Positions 46,368 to 56,140 of a stretch of 64,000 nt of DNA are shown here, piece after piece. The DNA is from JBGPLJ01 sp963826145 (lineage in GTDB: Bacteria > Pseudomonadota > Gammaproteobacteria > Steroidobacterales > Steroidobacteraceae): positions 744,001 to 808,000 of the forward strand of contig CAWGVW010000001.1 in NCBI GenBank assembly GCA_963826145.1. Reading direction: 5' to 3'. Position numbers and translations under genes: made by a program. A model generated the notes under the pieces. That model did not search any database, was not told the origin of the DNA, and was given only the letters and a program-made list of their open reading frames with translations. Within the stretch, counting starts at the first letter, position 1; the number at the start of each line of letters is the position of its first letter.

Positions 46368-47264
46368 TTACACTGGCTTGCGGTACTCGGGTTCAGGCAG
46401 GCCCTTCATGCCAGTACGGTAAACGAAAACATCGCCGGCGTGCGGCTCCTTCGCAAGCCCCGCCGCATCCAGATCTTCGCGTGCGCTCGTCACGAAGAGC
46501 AACTCGAGATCCGGGCCGCCGAAGCAGACGCAGCTCGCCTGGCTTGCCGGCACCCGGATGGTGCGGTCGATGCGGCCGTCCGGGGTGTAGCGAACGACGC
46601 AGCTGCCACCCCAGTGAGCGCTCCAGACGCACCCGTCGGCATCGACCGTCGCACCGTCCGGAACGGCACCTTCCGGCGTGCGTGCAAAGACACGCTTCGC
46701 ACCGAGCTTGCCTTCGGGCTCGAGCAGTTCATACGCATGGATCGTGCGGCTCGGCGAATCGGCGAAGTAAAGCAACGTTCCGTCGGGGCTCATGCAGAGC
46801 CCGTTCGAGATGGTGACACCCTGCACTTGCGGCCGTGCTTTGCCCGACTGGTCGACGCTGTAGAGCGCGCCGCTCGCGATTCTCGGCTTCGCTTCGCACA
46901 TGGTGCCGCACCAGAAGCGGCCGCGCCGGTCGACACGGCCGTCATTGAAGCGGACGCCCGGTTCGCCTTGCTGCGGTCGAGCGAGCCATTCAACGGCCTT
47001 GCGGCCGGGATCATAGAGCGCGACACCACTTTCGAATGCGGCGATGAAGCGTTCGCTTCCGGCGACCAGACCGAATGAGCCGACGCGCTCGGGAGTCTCC
47101 AGGGTCTCTACAACCCGGCGGTTCCAGGCGTAGCGATGCAGATGCCGCTCGTGGATGTCCGTCCACCACAAGACCTGCCGGCGAGAATCCCAGAGGATCC
47201 CTTCGCCGAGCGTATTGCCGGCGCGGATGATCTCGTCCGGTCGTTTCACGCCTGCGCTCGACAT
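46368..47264 (-). CDS. SMP-30/gluconolactonase-family sugar lactone hydrolase
   Basis: Six-bladed propeller of 298 residues. Seen: metal-binding positions in NTLGEGILWD (Glu), RFNDGRVDRRGRFWCGTM (Asn, Asp), ISNGLCMSPDG (Asn) and PDGATVDADGCVW (Asp). Hydrolyses sugar lactones such as glucono-, arabino- or galactono-lactone. ATG 47264 lies 6 bp after the symporter gene stop on the same strand, suggesting that both handle the same sugar. Confidence 0.9.
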   Translation of the reverse strand: MSSAGVKRPDEIIRAGNTLGEGILWDSRRQVLWWTDIHERHLHRYAWNRRVVETLETPERVGSFGLVAGSERFIAAFESGVALYDPGRKAVEWLARPQQGEPGVRFNDGRVDRRGRFWCGTMCEAKPRIASGALYSVDQSGKARPQVQGVTISNGLCMSPDGTLLYFADSPSRTIHAYELLEPEGKLGAKRVFARTPEGAVPDGATVDADGCVWSAHWGGSCVVRYTPDGRIDRTIRVPASQASCVCFGGPDLELLFVTSAREDLDAAGLAKEPHAGDVFVYRTGMKGLPEPEYRKPV

Positions 47265-47270
47265 TGTCCA

Positions 47271-48860
47271 CTACCACCAGAGCGCATAGAGCGCGATCAG
47301 AATGGCCGTGACGATGACCGCCGCGATGTTGAAGCCGGCGCTCGTCGAGTAGTCGATGTCCTTGAGTTCGACGCGTAACGCCGTGGTCCGCTTCGCTTGC
47401 AGGAGCGACAGGATGATCGCGATCGCGAAACACGCGAGGAACACGAGTCCGACGCGGTCCATGAACGGCAGCTCCGGCCAGTAGATCTTGAGCGCGAAGG
47501 ACAGCACCGCGGAGCCGATCGCCGCCGACCAACGCGCCGAGCGAGGTGGTGCGATCCCAGAACATGCCGAGCAGGAAGATGACGCACGATGCCCGGCGTG
47601 AAGAAGCCCGTGAATTCCTGGATGTACTGGAACGCCTGGTCGAAGCTGCCGAGCAGGGGCCTCGCCGCGAGGATCGCGACGATGAGCGCGATGACCGCGG
47701 CGCATCCGACCGATGCAGCACGAGGCGCTGTTGCGGGTGCCTGCGGGCGCAAGGGCTTGTAGACGTCCATCGTGAAGATCGTCGCGATCGAATTGATCTT
47801 CGACCCGAGCGACGCGATGATCGCGGCGACGCAGCGCGGCGAACACGAGGCCGAGGATGCCGGTCGGCAGCATGTGCATCAGGCGTCGGATAGGCCTCGT
47901 CGGGCTCGGCGAGATTCGGGCGCGAGCACGACGGCGGCGATGCCCGGGAAGCACGACGAGCACCGGGCATCAGGAGCTTCAGGAACGCGGCGAGCACGAT
48001 GCCCTTCTGCGCTTCGCGCGATGCTCTTCGCGGCCGAGCGCGCGCTGGATGATGTACTGGTTGAAGCCCCAGTAGCGAGACGTTCATGATCCACATGCCG
48101 CCGAGGAGCACGGAGAGGCCCGGCAGGTCCTTGTAGTTCGGGTTCGCTCCGGTCGAGGATCATGTCGAACTTCTCGCGGCACGACTCGTCAGCAGCTCCT
48201 GAGAAGCCGGCGACGACGCCGGCGCCGCTCGCCGACCTGGCTTCGAGCGCGATGTAGCCGATGATCAGCCCGCCGCATGCACGAGCAGCGAGACCTGCAC
48301 GATGTCGGTGAGCGCCACCGCCTTCAGGCCACCGTACAGCGCAGTAGGCGCCGGCGAACACGCCGAGTGCAGACGAGCCGCCGTCTGAGGTCGATGCCGG
48401 TCACCGTGTGAACGGCCGTGCGCGCCCAGCCACAGGATCGAGGTCAGGTTCACGAAGATGTAGACGCCGAGCCAGAACACCGCCATCACCGAGCGCACGC
48501 GCCGGCTGTAACGCTTGCTCGAGGAATTCCGGCATCGTGTAGATGCCGTTCTTGAGGAAGATCGGCAGGAAATACTTGCCGACGATGATCAGCGTGAGCG
48601 CCGCCATCCATTCGTAGGAGGCGATGCGCGAGCCCGATCACGTAGCCGGAGCCCGACATGCCGATGATCTGCTCGGCGGAGATGTTCGCCGCGATGAGCG
48701 ACGTGCCGATCGCCCACCAGGGCAGGGCGCGGCTGGCGAGGAAATAATCCTGCGCATTCTTTTTGTGCTCGCCCTTTTCGCGCGAAACCCACTGGGCGAG
48801 CAGGAAGATCGAAACCGCATAAATGCCGATGATGGCAAGGTCGAGTTTTGCAAGCGTCAC
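47271..48860 (-). pseudogene. Sodium:solute symporter (SSS/SGLT family), broken by many frameshifts
   Basis: Reconstructed product of about 520 residues with some 13-14 helices. It starts with GTG 48860 (AGGGGG box upstream) as TLAKLDLAIIGIYAVSIFLL, then RALPWWAIGTSLIAANISAE with the SSS signature ISAEQIIGMSGSGY. Homology continues in alternating frames through FWLGVYIFVNLTSILWL, PTGILGLVFAAL and TGFFTPGIV, ending at ILIALYALWW. At least eight breaks occur between 48640 and 47500. Downstream SMP-30 suggests a sugar or sugar-acid substrate. Either a real pseudogene or a badly sequenced stretch. Confidence 0.85.
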
Positions 48861-49026
48861 GGAGCCCCCTGGAGAATCGTCGGACCTTCGAGCGATGGAT
48901 TGTTCTTGTCTGCTATTGTCGTCGGTGTCCGGCGTCAGTGCGACAGCCCGGATGGTAGCGCGGTTTTCCACCACGATGCGATATGCGCTGAGGTCCCGCT
49001 GCAGCCGAAGGCGCCGGCGGTGCTAC

Positions 49027-49069
49027 TTGCATACTCCTGATCAGGAGAATATAGTCTCCTGAGAAGGAG
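49027..49069 (+). promoter_or_regulatory. Promoter and double operator of the Xre/RES toxin-antitoxin operon
   Basis: -35 TTGCAT (49027-49032) and -10 TATAGT (49050-49055, five of six) with a 17-bp spacer. A perfect 14-bp palindrome CTCCTGATCAGGAG (49034-49047) fills the spacer, and a near-copy CTCCTGAGAAGGAG (49056-49069) lies 22 bp downstream, about two helical turns. The second copy also contains the AAGGAG ribosome-binding site. This is the layout expected for antitoxin autorepression. Confidence 0.7.
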
Positions 49070-49074
49070 AGACC

Positions 49075-49524
49075 ATGGCCGCCAGGACCCAGCCGTTCAA
49101 GTACCCCGCGACGCGCTACGAGCCGTCGCCGCTCGTCGACTTGAGTTCCAGGGCCGAACGCGAGCGGCTCGGTCCCTCGGCCCTCAAGGCGTTCTTCAAC
49201 ATCATGGAGCATTGGGAAGTGCGCGATGAAGACGCGCGCCAGCTCCTCGGCGGTGTCACGAACGGACCCTTTTATGAAATGAAGAAGGCCCCGGGTAACC
49301 GGGTGCTCGATGCGGATAGGCTTTTGCGCGTCTCCTATCTCGTCGGTATCTTCAAGGCGCTCAATATCCTGCACGGGAAGAAGCTTGCGGACGACTGGGT
49401 GCAGCTGCCGAATACGAATCGCATCTTCGCGGGACTGACGCCGATCGCCTACATGATTGCCGGCGGTACGCCCGCCATGCAGACGGTGCGACGGCTCCTC
49501 GACGCGCGTCGAGGCGGCGCTTGA
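49075..49524 (+). CDS. Xre/MbcA/ParS-family antitoxin
   Basis: 149-residue antitoxin of the type that pairs with RES toxins. Residues ~30-80 form the helical DNA-binding part (LGPSALKAFFNIMEHWEVRD); the C-terminal half has DUF2384-type text (LLRVSYLVGIFKALNILHG, WVQLPNTNRIFAGLTPIAYM) that blocks the toxin active site. AAGGAG precedes ATG 49075. Its stop overlaps the toxin start by 4 bp. Likely represses its own promoter through the two palindromes upstream. Confidence 0.9.
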   Translation: MAARTQPFKYPATRYEPSPLVDLSSRAERERLGPSALKAFFNIMEHWEVRDEDARQLLGGVTNGPFYEMKKAPGNRVLDADRLLRVSYLVGIFKALNILHGKKLADDWVQLPNTNRIFAGLTPIAYMIAGGTPAMQTVRRLLDARRGGA

Positions 49525-50216
49525 CCGAGCGCCGGCCCGCAAGGGTGCCGGTTCCGGCGACCTCGCGCCTGCGTCGGCGTGACACGCATCGCCTGATTCC
49601 GTCGAAGTACAGCGATGAGGGCAGTGCCCTTGCGCGCATCGCCGAAGATGATGCGCACCTCGGCGATCTCTTCGATCTCGACCATGCCACGAACGATCGG
49701 CTGCTCGCGGAAAATGACCGCCTGCCCGGCATCGGCGTGCATGAGCTCGTGTTCGGAGTTCCACAGTACCGGATCGTGAATGCCGTGTTCACGCATGCAC
49801 ACCCGCTCGGCAGCCGCTTCAATGGACCGGATCGCGGCGCCTGGTACGCGGGCTTCGAGCTCAAGACGGCGCAGGCCGAGGTCGCGTTCCACAAGAGCGT
49901 ACAGCTCGCGGAAGTGGGGCGGTTCGAAGATGAGGTGACGTTCGATGACTACCAGGCGGATTTCAGCGGCGAATTTCACGACTTGCGAGAGGCGTCCGCG
50001 CTCGCCGGATGCCTGCACCCTGCGAGCTATATGGAGTCGCAGGCGCTCGCCGAGCGGCTGCTCGAGGCGGGCTCGCTCGGCATCGTCTATCCGAGCGTAC
50101 GGAACGAGGGTGGCACCTGCATCGTCTGTTTTCGGCCGGCGCTGGTGACGCACGTCCGCAAGGGCAAGACGTACCGGTTTCGCTGGCGCGGGGAACCGGT
50201 GCCGTCAATCGACTGA
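49521..50216 (+). CDS. RES-domain toxin (NAD+ phosphorylase type)
   Basis: 231 residues starting with TTG at 49521 inside the antitoxin stop. RES domain landmarks: GSRFNGPDRGAWYAGFELKT (Arg and Tyr of the RES motif), AEVAFHKSVQL (conserved Glu) and the Ser of NEGGTCIVCF region near the C-terminus. Characterised homologues (MbcT, Res) degrade NAD+. An N-terminal ~50 residues precede the domain. Palindrome G lies 2 bp after its stop. Confidence 0.88.
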   Translation: MTERRPARVPVPATSRLRRRDTHRLIPSKYSDEGSALARIAEDDAHLGDLFDLDHATNDRLLAENDRLPGIGVHELVFGVPQYRIVNAVFTHAHPLGSRFNGPDRGAWYAGFELKTAQAEVAFHKSVQLAEVGRFEDEVTFDDYQADFSGEFHDLREASALAGCLHPASYMESQALAERLLEAGSLGIVYPSVRNEGGTCIVCFRPALVTHVRKGKTYRFRWRGEPVPSID

Positions 50217-50218
50217 GG

Positions 50219-50299
50219 AAAAAAGGGGACAGATTTATTTTTCCGAGTATCTCGGCGTTCGCGTGAGAAATGCGGAAAAATAAATCTGTCCCCTTTTTT
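50219..50299. repeat. RAYT-type palindrome G
   Basis: Perfect 27-bp inverted repeat: left arm 50219-50245, right arm 50273-50299, 27-bp spacer. Arm core GGGGACAGATTTATTTTTCC, like palindrome A. It fills the gap between two convergent stops (RES toxin at 50216, SnoaL-like gene at 50301). With A- and T-tracts at its ends it could serve as a bidirectional terminator. Confidence 0.9.
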
Positions 50300-50300
50300 T

Positions 50301-50984
50301 CTACCTTCCAGTCACGGGGTGGCGGTAGTGGAAGGGGACGACGCTGGTGTCGGGCCAGGCGTACGGCATGTCGGGGAGGATCTCATCGGGCCCGATCGGA
50401 TTCTCGGGGTAGGTCTTCTGGAAGGGCGGCAAGTGGCCCGAGCTGTGCGCCCAGCCCTGTTCGTAGGGCGCCTGCCAGCGGCCGATGTAATCGAGAAGCT
50501 TGATCTTCCAGACGCCGCCTTCCTTCACGTAGACGTTTTCGTAGATGCCGCCGCCCCAGAACTGCTGCGGCATGTGAGCGACGGGCTCCGGCTTCTTGTC
50601 GTGATAACCGATCATGTTGAGGGCGCGCACGCGCATGCGCGCACTCTTGCGATCGGGCGCGATGCTGACGATGTCCTGCAGCATCAGGTGATCGAGGAGA
50701 AAGCCATAGACCGGGCCGTTGTGGCCCTTGGTGAAGTCCTTGCGGAACCAGTCGCAGTAGAGTCGGCGGGCCCCCGCCTTGGTCTTGAAGAGGCCATTGA
50801 GGAAGCGCACGGCTCCATCCTCGGCGAAGAGGTCGACCGCTTCGTCGTAGAGGCACATGTCGATGTAGTAGCCGTAGATGAAATGCAGGTACCGGACCGC
50901 ATTTGTGTCCTCGACTGCGCCGAGTCGCGCTGTCAGTTGAGCGACTTCGTTCTCGAGCGATTTCAGCCGATCCGCGTCTCCCAT
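50301..50984 (-). CDS. SnoaL/NTF2-like domain protein
   Basis: 227 residues. An N-terminal coiled stretch (RLKSLENEVAQLTARLGAVE) is followed by a SnoaL-like alpha+beta barrel: YLHFIYGYYIDMCLYDEAVDLFAEDGAVRF, GHNGPVYGFLLDHLMLQDIV, and GGVWKIKLLDYIGRWQ. Such proteins act as small-molecule isomerases, dehydratases or binding proteins. It is divergent from the catabolic operon starting at 51060, with a 75-bp shared upstream region, so it probably belongs to the same pathway. Substrate unknown. Confidence 0.78.
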   Translation of the reverse strand: MGDADRLKSLENEVAQLTARLGAVEDTNAVRYLHFIYGYYIDMCLYDEAVDLFAEDGAVRFLNGLFKTKAGARRLYCDWFRKDFTKGHNGPVYGFLLDHLMLQDIVSIAPDRKSARMRVRALNMIGYHDKKPEPVAHMPQQFWGGGIYENVYVKEGGVWKIKLLDYIGRWQAPYEQGWAHSSGHLPPFQKTYPENPIGPDEILPDMPYAWPDTSVVPFHYRHPVTGR

Positions 50985-51059
50985 GGCGATCCCCTGTGCG
51001 GCGTGTGGTAAGCGAATTCCCGCGCGATTATGCTTCAGGAAAAGCCCCGCCGGTTCCGC

Positions 51060-52523
51060 ATGTCGCTACTTTTTCCCAGCACGCCCGCCTTCACCGGATT
51101 CAACGAGCCGCGGCGCATCGAAGGCTGCGCTCAGGGACGTCGAGGTCGAAGGCGAACTGCCATCGGCGCTCGCGGGCAGCTTCTATCGCTGTGGGCCGGA
51201 TCCGCGGTTTCCCCCGCGCATGGGCGATGACATCAACATCAACGGCGACGGCCTCGTCACGATGTTCCGTTTCGAGCGACGGTCATGTCGATTTCCTGAG
51301 CCGCTACGTGCGCACCGAAAAATACGAGCTCGAAAGCGCCGCGCGCCGGGCGCTCTTCGGCGTCTACCGCAATCCCTACACCGACGATCCGGGCGTCGCC
51401 GGGCGCGATCGCACGACCGCCAACACGAGCGTCGTATTTCACGCCGGCCGGCTCTTCGCCTTGAAGGAAGACGGCCTGCCGCACGAGCTCGACCCTGACA
51501 CGCTCGAAACGCGCGGCCGCTTCGACTACCGCGGGCGCATGAAGAGCCTGACCGCCACGGCCCATCCGAAAATCGATCCGGCCACGGGCGAGATGATCTC
51601 CCACGGTTACGAGGCGCGTGGTCTTGCGACACGGGACATCGCCTTGCAGGTCATTTCGCCGGACGGTGAGCTTGTGCGCGAAGAATTCTTTCTCGCGCCC
51701 TTCGTCAGCTTCCTGCACGATTGGGCCGTGAGCGAACGGCACCTCGTCTATCCCCTGATGCCGACCACGACGGACATGGAGCGCCTGCGCAAGGGCGGCG
51801 CGCACTGGGTATTCGAGGCCGACCGCGACACTGAAATCGGTGTCATGAGGCGCGATGCGAGCACGCGCGACATCCGCTGGTATCGCGCACCGCCGCGCGG
51901 CGTTGGCCACATCCTCAACTGCTTCAGCGAAGGCGAGCGCGTTTACGTCGATATCTTCGTGAGCGAGCGCAACCAGTTCCCGTTCATCGCGAACGCGGAC
52001 GGCGCGCCATTCGATCGCGAGAAAAGCACGCCGCGCCTGACGCGCTGGTGTTTCGACCTGTCAGGACCGGGCAGCGGGTTCGAATCGACGACGCTCCATC
52101 GCGACTTCATGGAGATGCCGGCGATCGATCAACGCGCTACCAGATGCACCCGTATCGTCACGGCTTTCACCGCGATCGTCGATCCGGCGAAGCCGCTCAA
52201 CGTGGCAGGCACCATCGGCGTCGGCTGGAATACGCTCGTGCACGTTGACCTCGCGACCGGGCGCGCTCGACCGCTACTTCGTCGGCGAGCAGACGACCTG
52301 CCAGGAACCCTGCTTCGTACCGCGATCCGCCGACGCGCCGGAGGGCGACGGTTTTCTCCTTTCCGTGCTCACCCGGTGCGAGGCACGAATCGCGCACCGA
52401 GCTCGCCGTGTTCGATGCGCAGCGCCTTGCCGCCGGTCCGATCGCGGCGGCTCGCTTACCCGTGCGGCTGCGGGCGGCCGTGCACGGCGCCTGGGTTCCG
52501 GCCAGCGCAAGGAGGGCCGCTGA
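51060..52523 (+). CDS. Carotenoid-oxygenase-family, lignostilbene-dioxygenase-like enzyme, several frameshifts
   Basis: Seven-bladed Fe(II) propeller of about 485 residues. Seen: TPAFTGFNEPRRIEG, GDDININGDGLVTMFRF, FGVYRNPYTDD, ALKEDGLPHELDPDTLET, and the four His positions in TATAHPKIDP, SFLHDWAVSE, GVGHILNCFSEG and AVHGAWVP. Phe, Tyr and Lys in PDPRFPP, YRNP and LKED fall where LsdA-type lignostilbene dioxygenases bind the phenol. Frames break near 51120, 51285, 52260, 52390 and 52505. ATG 51060 is likelier than 51030. First gene of the operon; inferred to split a stilbenoid into two aldehydes. Confidence 0.82.
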
Positions 52524-53635
52524 AAGACCGCGCGCCCTTTCGCGCCGATCAGGTCGGAAGCCTCTTGCGCCCTGCGCGAACTGCTCGCCGCGCGCGAGAG
52601 TTTCCGGCAGGTTCGCTGCCGGCCGACGGAGCTCGAGCGGGCCGAGGACGAGGCGATACGCGAGGTCGTGAAGCTGACAGGAGGATATTGGCCTCAAGGC
52701 GGTCACGGACGGCGAGTTCCGGCGCACTCTCTGGCACGTCGACTTCCTCCAATCCTTCGCGAACGTCGCGGTCAGTCGCTCGGCGGTCAAGGTGAAGTTC
52801 CACACGGTCGAGGGCGACATCGAGCGGCTACCCTCGGCGTTTCGCGTGACCGGAAAGTTGACGCGACCGCGCCCGATCTTCGTCGAGCACTTCCGCGTTC
52901 CTGAAGAGCGTGGCGCGCGCAACGCCGAAGATCACGATTCCATCGCCGAGCGTGCTGCATTTTCGTGGCGGACGCCGAGCCATCGATGAGGCCGCCTATC
53001 CACGCATCGAGGACTTCTACGACGACGTCGGCGCGCGCCTACGCCGAAGAGGTGCGGGATCTGGCGGCGGCGGGTTGCCGTTACCTTCAGATCGATGAAG
53101 TCAATTTCGCCTACCTCTGCGACGCAGCGATGCGCGAGGAGGTGCGCACAATCGGCGAGGATCCGGCGACTCTACCGCGCATCTACGCGCGGCTCATCAA
53201 CGACGCGATCGCGGGACGACCGCAAGACATGACGGTCTGCCTGCACCTTTGCCGCGGAAATTTCGAGAGCGCCTGGCTCGCCGAAGGCGGCTACGAGCCG
53301 GTGGCCGACGTGCTCTTCAACGAGGTCGAGGTCGACGGCTATTTCCTCGAGTACGACTCGCCGCGCGCGGGCGATTTCGCGCCGCTGCGTTTCGTGCCGA
53401 AGGGCAAGCGCGTCGTGCTCGGCCTCGTCACGACCAAGCATGGCAGGCTCGAAGAGCAAAGACGAGCTGAAGCGGCGGATCGACGCTGCGGCCCGCTACC
53501 TTGCCGCTCGAGCAGCTGGCGCTCAGCCCGCAGTGCGGATTTGCGAGCGGCGAGCGTGGCAACAAGCTCTCGATCGAGGAGCAGTGGAAGAAGCTCGAAC
53601 TCGTCGCGCACGTCGCACGCGAGGTCTGGGGATGA
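52520..53635 (+). CDS. MetE-like (cobalamin-independent methionine synthase C-terminal domain) protein, frameshifted
   Basis: About 370 residues, only the catalytic half of MetE. Seen: FRADQVGSLLRP, AVTDGEFRRTLWHVDFLQ, DLAAAGCRYLQIDEVNFAYL, the zinc ligands in TVCLHLCRGN (His, Cys), and a later Cys in LSPQCGFASGERGN. Breaks occur near 52570, 52680, 52905, 53035, 53440 and 53505. The apparent start is CTG at 52520 overlapping the previous TGA; a sequencing error may hide ATG/GTG. In this setting it may move a methyl group from a methoxy-aromatic or act in C1 recycling rather than make methionine. Confidence 0.78.
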
Positions 53636-54638
53636 CTGGCGCAGCCGCGAAGCTCGAGCTCTCGATCGCAATGGGCGACTACGATCGTACGCGGCCGCTC
53701 GTGGACGGGCGGGTCGCGATTGACGGGGTGAAGCCCGTTTTCCTGCTGCTTACGCCCGAGGAGATGTTCTTTCGCGCGTTTCGCCACGCGGACTTCGACA
53801 TCTGCGAGCTCTCGCTCTCGCAGCTTCACGCTGCGCACCGCACGCGGCGACAACCCTTACGTCGGCGTGCCGGTGTTTCCTTCCCGCGCGTTTCGGCACA
53901 CGGCCATCGTGATTCGCACGGATCGCGGCATCGCCAAGCCCGCGGATCTCAAGGGACGCAGAATCGGCACGCCCGAGTACCAGCTGACGGCCTGCGTGTG
54001 GGCACGGGCGCTGCTCGAGGACGAATACGGCGTCAAGCCCTCGGACATCACCTGGGTGCGCGGCGGCATGGAGCAGGCGGGCCGCATCGAGAAGATCGAT
54101 TTGAAGCTACCGCCGGGCGTGCGACTCGAGAATGCGCCGGCGGATCGGACGCTCTCCGGCATGCTGGCGGCGGGCGAACTCGATGGGATCGTGAGCCCGA
54201 GGCTCCCGTCGTACATTCGAGCGCAACGATCCGAACCTCGGCTGGCTCTTCGCGGATCCGACGGCGGCCGCCTCGGACTATTACCGCCGCACCGGTATCT
54301 TCCCGATCATGCATCTCATCGGCATTCGTCGCACGCTCGCGGAGAAGCACCCGTGGCTGCCCGCGACGATCGCGAAGGCATTCGGCGAGGCGAAGGCGGT
54401 TGCGATTGCGCACCTCGCGGACACCTCGGCGACGAAGGTGACGCTGCCATTCGTCGAAGAGCAGCTGCGCGCGGCGCGGCTGCTCATGGGTGCCGATTTC
54501 TGGTCCTATGGTCTCGAGCCCAACCGCAAGGTGCTCGACACGTTTCTCAAGCACCATCACGCGCAGGGCCTCTCGCCGCGCCGGGTCGCAGTGGATGAGC
54601 TCTTCCATCCGGCCTCGCTCGAGGGCTACAAGATATGA
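53632..54638 (+). CDS. 4,5-dihydroxyphthalate-decarboxylase-like/periplasmic-binding-fold protein, two frameshifts
   Basis: About 335 residues. Seen: LELSIAMGDYDRTRPLVDGRVAIDG, PEEMFFRAFRHADFDICELSLS, VPVFPSRAFRHTAIVIRTDRG, ADLKGRRIGTPEYQLTA and ADFWSYGLEPNRKVLDTFLK, the pattern of Pht5/4,5-dihydroxyphthalate decarboxylase homologues, which share a binding-protein fold. No signal peptide, so a cytoplasmic enzyme is more likely than a transporter component. Breaks near 53835 and 54218. Overlaps genes on both sides by 4 bp. Confidence 0.8.
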
Positions 54639-56137
54639 GCGCCGTCGTGAAGCCGCAGCGTCTCGCCGAGGACGTCGATCGAAAGTTCGCAATGCTCATC
54701 GACGGCGAATGGGTCGAGAGCGGTTCGGGCAAGACATTTTCCTGCGTCGATCCCTACACGGAAGAGCGCTGGGGGCAAATACCGGCCGCCGATGCCGCCG
54801 ACGTCGATCGCGCCGTGCGCGCGGCGCGGCGGGCGTTCGACGTGGACGGGTGGCCTCGTACGCCGCCGGCTCGCCGGGCGGCGCTTTTGAGAAAGCTCGG
54901 TGAGCTCATCGAGCAGAATCTCGACGCGCTCGTCTATCGCCAGATCCGCGAGAACGGGCGGCTGATTTCCGAGATGCGGCCCGGCACGCAGGCCGTAGCG
55001 ACGGCCTGCTACTACTACGCAGGCCTCGCGGAGACGCTCCACGGCCTCACGGCGCCCGTGAGTCAGCCGAACCTGATGACCTATACGGTGCGCGAGCCGA
55101 TCGGCGTCGTCGCCGCGATCACGCCCTGGAACGCACCACTGGTGCTTCTGGGCTGGAAGCTGTTGCCGGCACTCGCCGCGGGCAACACGCTCGTGATCAA
55201 GCCCTCCGAGATCACGCCGACATCGACGCTCCTCCTCGCCGAATTCGTCGAGAAGGCCGGATTCCCGCGAGGCGTCGTGAATGTCGTCACCGGCTACGGC
55301 GACCCGACGGGCAGCGCGCTCGTCACTCATCCGGGCGTCGACAAGATCGCGTTCACGGGTTCGACGGCAACGGGACGCAAGATCGCGCACGCTGCCGCGG
55401 AGCGTAACGCGCGCACCTCGCTCGAACTCGGCGGCAAGTCGCCGAACATCGTGTTCGCCGATGCGAAGCTCGACAAGGCGGTGAACGGCATTCTCGGCGG
55501 CATTTTCTCGGCGACGGGCCAAGCCTGCATGGCGGGCTCGCGCGTCCTTATCGAGGCTGGTGTCTATGACGCGGTTGCCGGACGCGTGGTCGCGGCGGCA
55601 AAGACCATGCAGCCGGGAGACCCGCTTGACGCAGCGACGAAGCTCGGACCGCTCGCGTCGCGTGCGCAGTACGACAAGGTCGTCGGCTACTTCGACATCG
55701 CGCGGGGCGAGAATGTCGAGGTGCTCGCGGGCGGCGCGCGCATCGAGCGCAAAGGCTACTTCGTGCAGCCGACGGTTTTCGGCAACGTGAGCAATGCGTG
55801 TCGAGTCGCGCGCGAGGAGATCTTTGGCCCCGTGGTGTCGCTGATGCGCTTCGATGGCGAGGAGCAGGCAATCGCGATAGCGAACGACACGCACTACGGC
55901 CTTGCCGCCGGTGTGTGGACGGAGAACGTGCGTCGCGCGCATCGCATGGTGGCGCGGCTGCGCGCGGGTACGGTGTGGGTCAACAACTATCGGCTCGTGT
56001 CGCACGCACTGCCGTTCGGCGGCTACAAGCAGAGCGGCGTCGGCCGGGAGATGGGGCCCGACGCGCTCGACGAGTTCACGGAAGTGAAAAGCGTCTGGAT
56101 CGATACCGGCAATCGCATGCATTTCCCGGTGGGCTAG
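54635..56137 (+). CDS. Aldehyde dehydrogenase (paralogue 1 of the catabolic operon)
   Basis: 500-residue NAD(P)-dependent ALDH, intact. Seen: ITPWNAPLVLLGWKLLPALA, KPSEITPTSTLLLAEF, FTGSTATGRKIAHAA, general-base Glu in SLELGGKSPNIVFADA, nucleophile Cys in SATGQACMAGSRV, and EEIFGPVVSLMRF. Family role: oxidising an aldehyde to the acid. It shares long stretches with the ALDH at 58.4 kb, so the two are paralogues. Overlaps the decarboxylase-like gene by 4 bp. Confidence 0.94.
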   Translation: MSAVVKPQRLAEDVDRKFAMLIDGEWVESGSGKTFSCVDPYTEERWGQIPAADAADVDRAVRAARRAFDVDGWPRTPPARRAALLRKLGELIEQNLDALVYRQIRENGRLISEMRPGTQAVATACYYYAGLAETLHGLTAPVSQPNLMTYTVREPIGVVAAITPWNAPLVLLGWKLLPALAAGNTLVIKPSEITPTSTLLLAEFVEKAGFPRGVVNVVTGYGDPTGSALVTHPGVDKIAFTGSTATGRKIAHAAAERNARTSLELGGKSPNIVFADAKLDKAVNGILGGIFSATGQACMAGSRVLIEAGVYDAVAGRVVAAAKTMQPGDPLDAATKLGPLASRAQYDKVVGYFDIARGENVEVLAGGARIERKGYFVQPTVFGNVSNACRVAREEIFGPVVSLMRFDGEEQAIAIANDTHYGLAAGVWTENVRRAHRMVARLRAGTVWVNNYRLVSHALPFGGYKQSGVGREMGPDALDEFTEVKSVWIDTGNRMHFPVG

Positions 56138-56140
56138 CAG

